6,073 bases of DNA, taken from Bacteroidota bacterium. GTDB taxonomy: Bacteria > Bacteroidota > Bacteroidia > Cytophagales > Cyclobacteriaceae. Positions within the stretch are counted from its first letter, which is position 1. Every line of letters starts with the position of its first letter. Where the stretch lies: NCBI GenBank assembly GCA_024643595.1, contig JAHEMS010000227.1, positions 1 through 6,073 of the forward strand. Direction: 5' to 3'. Below the pieces are notes generated by a model. That model did not search any database. It had not been told where the DNA came from and saw nothing but the letters and a program-made list of their open reading frames with translations. Below, piece after piece: positions 1 to 5,579 of this stretch. The translations under genes and the position numbers were made by a program.

Positions 1-611
1 ACATAATGATCCGGTGTTAAAGATTCATAATTAATAGGAGGTGAGCTATTGGTATTTGGAGACATGCCTAGCGGCGTAGTGTTTATGATTAGTTGGACCC
101 CCAAAATAATCTTGTGGTCTTTCTCCAAGTCCTCATAAATATAATCTGCTTTTCCCTTTTCTCGGGAAACCGTTTTAAATGATATGGAGAGTTTTCTTAG
201 TGCCTGTTGTACTGCTTTAGCAGATCCTCCTGTACCTAGTATTAATGCTTTTGATTGGTCAGTTCCCGGAAACCATTTCCTTAACGTTTCGTAGAAGGCA
301 ATGCTATCCGTATTGAATCCTTTGAGTTTTCCTTCTTTAATTTTGATCACATTAACTGCTCCAATTTTTTTTGCTTCAGGGTCAATTTCATTTAAGAATT
401 TAACGACTTGTTCTTTGTAGGGTATAGTTACATTGAGCCCTTCTAATTCAGGCGTTTCTTCTAATAGTTTTTTTAGGTCATCAATCTTTGGCAAAGAATA
501 TAGATCATAGTGATAATCTCTTAATCCTTCACGAAAAAACTTTTCATCAAAATATGATTTTGAAAAAGAATGACTTACGGTTGCCCCAATGAGCCCATAT
601 TTTTTTTCCAT
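1..611 (-). CDS. aroE: Shikimate dehydrogenase (NADP+), C-terminus cut by window edge
   Basis: This cytoplasmic enzyme reduces 3-dehydroshikimate to shikimate with NADPH, the fourth step of aromatic amino acid and chorismate synthesis. The gene starts at ATG 611-609 and stays open for 203 codons to the left edge; the family is usually about 245-290 residues, so the last part is missing. Visible motifs in order are the substrate-binding GATVSHSFSKSYF (residues 9-21, with Ser15 and Ser17), GLNVTIPYK (58-66) with the expected catalytic Lys66, GAVN (84-87), GFNTD (98-102) with catalytic Asp102, the Rossmann loop GTGGSAK (126-132), a Ser149-Arg150 pair suited to the NADPH 2'-phosphate, and INTTPLGM (176-183). 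Lys66 and Asp102 lie almost exactly where the E. coli catalytic pair does. It follows the DUF368 gene after 6 bp with no clear ribosome binding site, so it is probably cotranscribed. The family assignment is essentially certain; only the C-terminus is unseen. Confidence 0.96.
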   Translation of the reverse strand, partial: MEKKYGLIGATVSHSFSKSYFDEKFFREGLRDYHYDLYSLPKIDDLKKLLEETPELEGLNVTIPYKEQVVKFLNEIDPEAKKIGAVNVIKIKEGKLKGFNTDSIAFYETLRKWFPGTDQSKALILGTGGSAKAVQQALRKLSISFKTVSREKGKADYIYEDLEKDHKIILGVQLIINTTPLGMSPNTNSSPPINYESLTPDHY

Positions 612-617
612 AATTGT

Positions 618-1556
618 CTAGGATTTTGATTTTAGGTAGATCGCAATTTTCTCTATGGTAACCACAAGAAGAATGCCTATCGCTGCGAAAAGTATTGCAT
701 TAAATAATAATGGGTCTTGCCCGGTCTTTTCAAAATAAACGGAAGGCCATACACTACGGTCAAAGGCAGGAACACGTATTCCTTCGTGGTTTATTCTAAA
801 AAGCGTTACTTCTTTCCAGGGCCAGACTTTATTAAGTGAACCAATCATAAATCCGGCAAGCACTGCCAGTGTGATATAGCGATAGTGAGAAAGTATCCAA
901 CTTAAAAGCCGGGAAAAAACAAAAAGACCAAAAATACAACCCAAGGCAAAAACACTTACTATGGGGATATTGAAATCAATAAGTGCAGAAATCATGTATT
1001 CATATTTGCCTATCAACAAGAGGATAAAAGCACCAGAAATTCCAGGCAAAATCATGGCGCAAATGGCCAAGGATCCGCAAAGAAATACAAATGGAAGATT
1101 AGTGGGAGTTTCTGTTGGGGATAATATGGTTATGAAATAGGCGATAACAATACCCATAAGAAATGAAAGGGCTGTACCCATGTCCCATCTTCTTATATCT
1201 CTCAAAATTAATGGTGATGAGATCATAATCAGGCCGAAAAAGAAAGACCATATTTGAATAGGATGATGTTCTAGCAGGTAAGTCATCAATCGGGCTAATG
1301 AAACCAAACTGGTGACTATTCCTGCAAATACGCTAATCAGAAACGGAGCATTAATTTTCTTCCAGAAATCAGTAATTTTTAGTTTGAGCAATAGCTCCAT
1401 CGCTTCCTTATCAATTGATTTTATTGAATTGAGAAGTTCTTCATAGATTCCGGTTATAAAAGCAACTGTCCCACCTGATACACCGGGAATTACGTCAGCG
1501 GTACCCATGCACAAACCCTTTGTGTAGAGGAGGAGAAAATCTTTGGGAGTTCTCAA
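618..1556 (-). CDS. popT: DUF368 membrane protein, probable polyprenyl-phosphate transporter
   Basis: This is a 312-residue polytopic inner-membrane protein of the DUF368 family. Members have been shown to carry undecaprenyl phosphate, returning the lipid carrier of cell-wall and surface-polysaccharide synthesis to the cytoplasmic face; that role is family knowledge, not seen here. The hallmark GTADVIPGVSGGT (residues 18-30), followed by AFITGIYEELL, recurs in a second half as LPGISGAF (170-177), followed by ILLLIGKYEY, showing the internal duplication. Hydrophobic segments lie roughly at 72-92, 101-117, 126-145, 155-182, 196-215, 226-242 and 284-306. The start chosen is TTG at 1556-1554, 5 bp after the stop of the ComA-like gene. 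The first in-frame ATG (1508-1506, residue 17) would begin right at the conserved motif and remove residues that homologues normally have. No better upstream start is visible. Family call very sure, start moderately sure, substrate inferred. Confidence 0.92.
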   Translation of the reverse strand: MRTPKDFLLLYTKGLCMGTADVIPGVSGGTVAFITGIYEELLNSIKSIDKEAMELLLKLKITDFWKKINAPFLISVFAGIVTSLVSLARLMTYLLEHHPIQIWSFFFGLIMISSPLILRDIRRWDMGTALSFLMGIVIAYFITILSPTETPTNLPFVFLCGSLAICAMILPGISGAFILLLIGKYEYMISALIDFNIPIVSVFALGCIFGLFVFSRLLSWILSHYRYITLAVLAGFMIGSLNKVWPWKEVTLFRINHEGIRVPAFDRSVWPSVYFEKTGQDPLLFNAILFAAIGILLVVTIEKIAIYLKSKS

Positions 1557-1561
1557 ATTGG

Positions 1562-2365
1562 TTAATCTGCGTGAAAGGGTGGTGCTGTGTTGTCTTTTTT
1601 ACGTTCTAATCCAAGGAAGTGAAGGAAAGTATCGCCACGCAAACCAAGTCTGATTGTTTCGAGAGGGATCACTTCATTGGGCGCAATATTACCCAGGTTA
1701 ACATTGGCCCCTAGTAGTTTTATAAACCAAACCTGCTGTGCTTTTTGAGGTGCCTCCCAGATTATTTTTTCAAAAGGTATTTTTGTGAGAATCTCTTGAA
1801 CTAATCCTGAACGTACCTCACCAGTTGAACGGAAAAGGCCAACGTTTCCTCCTTCGCGTGCTTCTCCAATTACTTTCCATGCTCCAGCTTCCAGCTCAGT
1901 CTGCATTAATTCAATCCATTTGTAAGGAGGAATGATTTTATCAGCATCTTTTGAGCCTACCTCTGACAGTACCGTAACCTGTTCAGCAAGTTTACTGATG
2001 AATTCCAGTTTTTTATCATGTTCAAGGTCAATGGAGCCATCCGAAACCTCAGCGTATGTCATTCCAAACTTATCCAGCACTTTACGATAATCATCGAACT
2101 GATCGCGTATAATAAATGCTTCAAATAAGGTTCCGCCAAAGTAACAAGGAATCCCTGCGTCATTATATACTTTAATTTTATCCTTAACATTGGGAGTGAC
2201 AAATGATGTTCCCCAACCAAGTTTAACAATGTCCACATGTTCAGAAGCAATACTCATAAAATCTTCAGCTTCGCGAACGCTAAGGCCTTTATCCATAGCC
2301 ATGGTAAAACCGGATTGCCTTGGTTTTTTTGATCGCTCAGGTAAGTTTTTGAGGAGGTAGTTCAT
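1562..2365 (-). CDS. comA: Phosphosulfolactate synthase, ComA family
   Basis: This 267-residue protein belongs to the ComA family of TIM-barrel enzymes. The characterised archaeal member adds sulfite to phosphoenolpyruvate to give (R)-phosphosulfolactate, the first step of one coenzyme M route. Motifs matching the family are DIVKLGWGTS (residues 45-54), CYFGGTLFE (74-82), EVSDGSI (106-112), EVGSKD (135-140), IIWEAP (201-206) and a C-terminal IRLGLRGDT (238-246). Lys139 probably corresponds to the lysine proposed as general acid in the archaeal enzyme; this is from memory and unaligned. No coenzyme M use is expected in a Bacteroidota cell. The product may instead feed sulfolactate or another sulfonate such as sulfonolipid precursors, or the reaction may have diverged. 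ATG 2365-2363 overlaps the TPR gene stop as ATGA, indicating translational coupling. Length fits full-length family members. Family call firm, physiological role unknown. Confidence 0.9.
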   Translation of the reverse strand: MNYLLKNLPERSKKPRQSGFTMAMDKGLSVREAEDFMSIASEHVDIVKLGWGTSFVTPNVKDKIKVYNDAGIPCYFGGTLFEAFIIRDQFDDYRKVLDKFGMTYAEVSDGSIDLEHDKKLEFISKLAEQVTVLSEVGSKDADKIIPPYKWIELMQTELEAGAWKVIGEAREGGNVGLFRSTGEVRSGLVQEILTKIPFEKIIWEAPQKAQQVWFIKLLGANVNLGNIAPNEVIPLETIRLGLRGDTFLHFLGLERKKDNTAPPFHAD

Positions 2366-3774
2366 GAGGGGTCTTCTTTTCTAAACTGTTCAATTATCTT
2401 GTAAAGGGCCTTTTGGGTTTCAATTTTTGGAAAAAAATCAAAAAGCATTACATGCCCTTCGAAATTCAAAATTAACGCATTTTCGAGATAATTCAGTGCT
2501 TCCTTAAACTTACCAGCTTCAATTAAATAAACGGTCATGCGGTAAAAAAACTCGGACTCATCGGGTAGTTCACTCATCCCTTGAAGCAAGGTTTCAATCG
2601 CCTTATCATGTTCGCCTTGCTCGAAATATATGAAAGACCAATTGAGCCAAATTTCCTTGTCATCAGGACTGAGGTTGCTCGCCTCTTCGTAGGCGCTTAT
2701 ACTGGAAATGATATTTCCAATTTTGAATTCAGCGTGGGCCGCTGCTTTCCAATACTCTGCGTTATGACCGTTGATTTTTATGGCCTTATTGAAAAAATGA
2801 AGCGCCTGATGCCATTTCTCTTGTTTTTCAAGACAACTACCAGCCCCAAACCAGGCTTCATCATAAAGTTGATCCAACTTTGATGATTTCTGAAAATATT
2901 TTAAGCCTAAGTCGTATTGTTCTAGGTTTTCATAAGCGGCACCCATGCAGCAGTACACTTCTGGACTTGGGCCTTCAATTTCAATAGTTTTTTTAAATTC
3001 GTCTAGCGCCTTATCATATTGCTCAAGATTCATAAATGAATTTCCCATGTTGAAATGGGCGGAAGCAAAATTCTCATCGATTGCAATAGCAAATTCATAC
3101 GCTTCAATAGCTTCATCAAAACGTTCCAACTTATTGCTCACAATTCCCAGGTTATACCAGGCAGCAGCTGAATACGGATCTTCATCAATAAACTTCTTGT
3201 AGTAGGAAAGACTACCTTCCAACTGACCTACTACATCCAGGCAGAAAGCAAGTTCATATAATGAGCCTTCGTGGCTTATATTTTCCTCAACTGATTTTTT
3301 ATAGACTTCAATGGCCTGATCATATTTCTCCATACTTTGATAAGCAAGGCCGATGTTGTAATAGATTTCATCTTTTTCTTCTTCAGCAAAAGTCAGCGCC
3401 TCCTCATATAAAGTAATTGCCTCCTCATATTTACCTTGCAGCGATAGTATGGAACCAATAGAAAGATGTACTTCCAGATCCTGTGGGTTAAGATTTTTAG
3501 TTTGCTCCAATAACTCGAGTGCTTCTTCATAGCGCTGGAGATTGGTTAATATTTGTGCCTTAAGGGTAAGCAATTCAGTGGAGAAAGGATATTGTTCTTT
3601 GGCTTGATCGACAACCGTTAAAGCACGTTTAAACTTACTCTTCTCCAGGTAATAGCTGATGATTGTTTCATACGAATCAATATCAAAGAAATCGGTCTTA
3701 TTGTGCTTAAGATTTTCTTCGTAGCGCCTGATCAACTCCTCTTCTTCTTGTCTCTTTCTGAATTCCTGGGCCAT
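2362..3774 (-). CDS. Tetratricopeptide repeat protein, about 12 TPRs
   Basis: This is a 470-residue, acidic, probably cytoplasmic protein made almost wholly of TPRs, helix-pair repeats that form a superhelical surface for binding proteins. About twelve repeats of 33-34 residues run from roughly residue 33 to 438. The clearest are ILTNLQRYEEALELLEQ (75-91), the unit at 202-235 with WYNLGIVSNKLERFDEAIEA, and the unit at 236-269 with FNMGNSFMNLEQYDKALDEF. The first 32 residues are highly charged (FRKRQEEEELIRRYEE) and probably form a capping helix; about 30 C-terminal residues (HVMLFDFFPKIETQKAL onward) lie outside the repeats. No signal peptide, membrane segment or enzymatic domain is visible. 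An in-frame TAA five codons upstream leaves ATG 3774-3772 as the first possible start. It appears to be the first gene of a unit with comA, popT and aroE, overlapping comA by 4 bp. A scaffold or adaptor role is the most that can be inferred; the partner is unknown. Confidence 0.9.
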   Translation of the reverse strand: MAQEFRKRQEEEELIRRYEENLKHNKTDFFDIDSYETIISYYLEKSKFKRALTVVDQAKEQYPFSTELLTLKAQILTNLQRYEEALELLEQTKNLNPQDLEVHLSIGSILSLQGKYEEAITLYEEALTFAEEEKDEIYYNIGLAYQSMEKYDQAIEVYKKSVEENISHEGSLYELAFCLDVVGQLEGSLSYYKKFIDEDPYSAAAWYNLGIVSNKLERFDEAIEAYEFAIAIDENFASAHFNMGNSFMNLEQYDKALDEFKKTIEIEGPSPEVYCCMGAAYENLEQYDLGLKYFQKSSKLDQLYDEAWFGAGSCLEKQEKWHQALHFFNKAIKINGHNAEYWKAAAHAEFKIGNIISSISAYEEASNLSPDDKEIWLNWSFIYFEQGEHDKAIETLLQGMSELPDESEFFYRMTVYLIEAGKFKEALNYLENALILNFEGHVMLFDFFPKIETQKALYKIIEQFRKEDPS

Positions 3775-3779
3775 CCGTA

Positions 3780-3822
3780 AAAGGGTTTACCTAAATTAGG
3801 CAAATTTGGTTTTAACTAAAAA
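3780..3822 (-). promoter_or_regulatory. Candidate promoter region for the TPR-comA-popT-aroE unit
   Basis: This AT-rich stretch lies between the upstream operon's terminator and the TPR gene start, so a promoter is expected here. On the minus strand TAATTTAG (3799-3792) differs at one position from the Bacteroidota -7 consensus TAnnTTTG. A T-rich stretch about 20 bp upstream is at the right distance for a -33 box but lacks the final G. A second near match, CAAATTTG (3808-3801), is equally weak. The stretch also holds a small inverted repeat, CCTAA-A-TTAGG (3790-3800). The location is argued from context; the exact boxes are a guess. Confidence 0.3.
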
Positions 3823-3859
3823 GATCACTACAAATTTCCGGGAATAATTGCAGTGGATC
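3818..3859 (-). terminator. Rho-independent terminator after the kinase-phosphatase-SDR operon
   Basis: Read on the minus strand, 14 bp past the SDR stop codon, GATCCACTGCAA (3859-3848) pairs with TTGTAGTGATC (3833-3823). This gives an 11-bp stem with one bulged C and one G-U pair, and TTTTT (3822-3818) follows at once. The 14-nt loop contains a further short TTCC/GGAA complementarity that could extend the hairpin. Read on the plus strand the hairpin has no U-tract, so it acts only for the leftward operon. The stem is AT-rich and imperfect, so some readthrough into the TPR gene is plausible. Confidence 0.7.
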
Positions 3860-3872
3860 AAGGTTGCACTTT

Positions 3873-4856
3873 TTAAATGTTTGTAGTATAAGCTCCCGAA
3901 TACTCTTTACGACACCAATCAAGCGTGTTTTCGAGGCTATGAAACTCAAATTTAAATTTCCGGGTAGCTTTTTCATTTGAATAATAGAAATATTCCCTAG
4001 CTAATTTAGTGGATTGACGGGTGATGAGTGGATCATTACCGGTTATTCGGCTGCGCAGTTCCTCAAATCCGGCTAACCCCCAAAGCAGTAAAGCCGGTAT
4101 TTTTATAGAAGGAGGGCGCTTATTAAAACGCTGTGCAATTTGATAAAACAGATTATTGAATGTGGTATGACCGGCATTGGCAATGAATCGTTCTCCATAG
4201 ATTTTTTGACTATACATTTGCCATATAATTTCAATCACATCACGCACATCCACATAGTTTATCTGTCCCTCTGTATAAAATCTTTTTTCTTTTAATACGT
4301 AATGAAAAATCTGTGCACTGCTTTTAGTAAGATTTGGAGGAGCAAGAATAACAGATGGATTTACTATTGAAATTTTCAGGCCTTCTTCATGGCCACGCCA
4401 TACTTCTAATTCAGCAAGATATTTGGATTCTGCATAATCTGTGTTTAGTTCTCCAGATACCCATTTACTTTCTTCATCGATGTGCTGGAATCCTTTAAGC
4501 CTTCCGATGGCAGCTACTGAACTGATGTGTATCAAGTGATTGACCTTGAGCACAAGGCAGGCATTTACTACGTTTCTGGTTCCGCCTTCATTTACCGCTA
4601 TGATTTTATTTCTGGCACGTGGATTAAACGAAACCTGCGCAGCCGTATGAATTACCGTCGTGGCACCTTGAAATGCCTCTTGCATTGACTCTGAATCAAG
4701 TAGGTCGGCATCACGCCATTCTATTTGCTGAACATCATTGAGATGGGATATTTTACTTCCTGGCTTTTTTATTCCAACTACCGGAACATTTTCCATTACT
4801 AATCTTCTAAGAAGGTGACTTCCTAAAAGTCCGTTGGCCCCGGTAACAACAATCAT
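3873..4856 (-). CDS. NAD(P)-dependent epimerase/reductase, extended SDR family
   Basis: This 327-residue cytoplasmic enzyme has the layout of extended short-chain dehydrogenases. The N-terminal Rossmann motif is TGANGLLG (residues 5-12), followed by DADLLD (49-54) near the adenine site, HTAAQV (70-75), Ser112-Ser113 in the active-site strand, the catalytic pair Tyr141-Lys145 in YAESK, and NPSVILAP (166-173). A variable C-terminal substrate domain follows. The overall pattern resembles the dihydroflavonol-4-reductase-like or nucleoside-diphosphate-sugar epimerase branch. The substrate cannot be read from the sequence; no sugar-nucleotide-specific motif was recognised. The start ATG 4856-4854 directly abuts the TAA of the phosphatase gene, so it is almost surely cotranscribed and probably translated by reinitiation. 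Being last in a polysaccharide kinase/phosphatase operon suggests a role in sugar precursor metabolism, but the neighbourhood alone does not prove this. Fold and cofactor class are confident, reaction is not. Confidence 0.9.
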   Translation of the reverse strand: MIVVTGANGLLGSHLLRRLVMENVPVVGIKKPGSKISHLNDVQQIEWRDADLLDSESMQEAFQGATTVIHTAAQVSFNPRARNKIIAVNEGGTRNVVNACLVLKVNHLIHISSVAAIGRLKGFQHIDEESKWVSGELNTDYAESKYLAELEVWRGHEEGLKISIVNPSVILAPPNLTKSSAQIFHYVLKEKRFYTEGQINYVDVRDVIEIIWQMYSQKIYGERFIANAGHTTFNNLFYQIAQRFNKRPPSIKIPALLLWGLAGFEELRSRITGNDPLITRQSTKLAREYFYYSNEKATRKFKFEFHSLENTLDWCRKEYSGAYTTNI

Positions 4857-5579
4857 TTAAATGAGATTATTAAGTAAGCGCAAATCTAAAACTTTTTTGA
4901 AATTTTTGTTTTTGAATGCATCTTCAAGGGCATTGAACTGTAATTGGTTATGGCAATCACTTCCAATAAGATCAATCCAGCCGGCTTCAATCAATTTTAT
5001 AGCCATGCGTTCTACCGGTTTTCCATAATAACCAACAATAGATGGAATATTTAACTGGAGTAAGACACCCCTATCTTTAAGTTCTTCAGCTTTATTTAAT
5101 GTCATATATTGATAGCGTTCTGGATGCGCGAGGATAGGTTTGTAACCATGGGTTATCGCCGAAAAGATAAACTCGTTCAATTGAAAAGGCTCTGAGAAAA
5201 AATTTGTTTCAAAAAGCAAGTAATTTGATCCAAACGTAAGGAGTTTTTCCTGCTCATTGATTTTATCGATAAGACTTTCATCCAGGTAATATTCAGCGGC
5301 CGCTTCAACGGTTATAGGAATCTGGTTTTCTTTCAATACTTGATTCAGCTCCCTTAATTTTGCAATAATTTGCTCGGGTTCATTACGGTAATAATCACTC
5401 ATAATATGTGGTGTGGTGATTATCTTTTTGTAGCCGAGACGTGAAAAATTCTGAATTAATAATAAAGCCTCCTCATGTGTTTTTACACCATCATCCAAGC
5501 CGGCAAGCAGATGTGAGTGCATGTCGGTTTTGATGACTTGTGAGATTGATTCACTTTTTTTCTTAAAGAAAGAGATCAC
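4857..5579 (-). CDS. PHP-family tyrosine-protein phosphatase, CpsB/YwqE type
   Basis: This 240-residue metal-dependent phosphatase of the polymerase-and-histidinol-phosphatase fold removes phosphate from tyrosines of the partner BY-kinase and so controls capsule or exopolysaccharide export. Metal-binding motifs are present in the expected order: DMHSHLLAGLDDG (residues 19-31, His21 and His23), TPH (56-58), Glu96 in AAAEYYLD, AHPER (151-155, His152) and GSDCH (206-210, Asp208 and His210). The length matches CpsB/CapC/YwqE proteins. The start is GTG at 5579-5577, overlapping the kinase TGA as GTGA. The next Met is residue 20, immediately before the metal-binding His21, which makes a later start implausible. 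The overlap with the kinase gene supports coupled synthesis of kinase and phosphatase. There is no signal peptide; the protein should be cytoplasmic, where the kinase tail lies. No key residue appears lost. Confidence 0.93.
   Translation of the reverse strand: MISFFKKKSESISQVIKTDMHSHLLAGLDDGVKTHEEALLLIQNFSRLGYKKIITTPHIMSDYYRNEPEQIIAKLRELNQVLKENQIPITVEAAAEYYLDESLIDKINEQEKLLTFGSNYLLFETNFFSEPFQLNEFIFSAITHGYKPILAHPERYQYMTLNKAEELKDRGVLLQLNIPSIVGYYGKPVERMAIKLIEAGWIDLIGSDCHNQLQFNALEDAFKNKNFKKVLDLRLLNNLI

Noticed and set aside
1525..1654. Plus-strand AGGAGG with a TTG-started frame of roughly 36 codons
   Set aside because: Antisense to the conserved DUF368 N-terminus and the comA 3' end; the purine run is the reverse of Leu codons, with no protein-like product.
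2059..2250. 63-codon minus-strand reading frame inside comA
   Set aside because: It lies within the well-conserved ComA coding sequence in another frame, and its product resembles no family.
2351..2381. Strong plus-strand GAGGAGGT followed by ATG at proper spacing
   Set aside because: The frame ends after six codons and lies antisense to the comA/TPR junction; the purine run comes from the Leu-Leu and nearby codons of comA.
2581..2883. 100-codon plus-strand reading frame
   Set aside because: It is antisense to the TPR repeats, whose regular codon pattern opens long reverse frames; no start signal or recognisable protein.
2945..3202. 85-codon plus-strand reading frame
   Set aside because: Same cause: antisense shadow of the TPR gene with low-complexity Ser/Ala-rich translation.
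3398..3430. 12-bp direct repeat GCCTCCTCATAT spaced 21 bp apart
   Set aside because: It encodes the TPR-typical YEEA motif twice, seven residues apart, so it is a coding repeat and not a separate DNA element.
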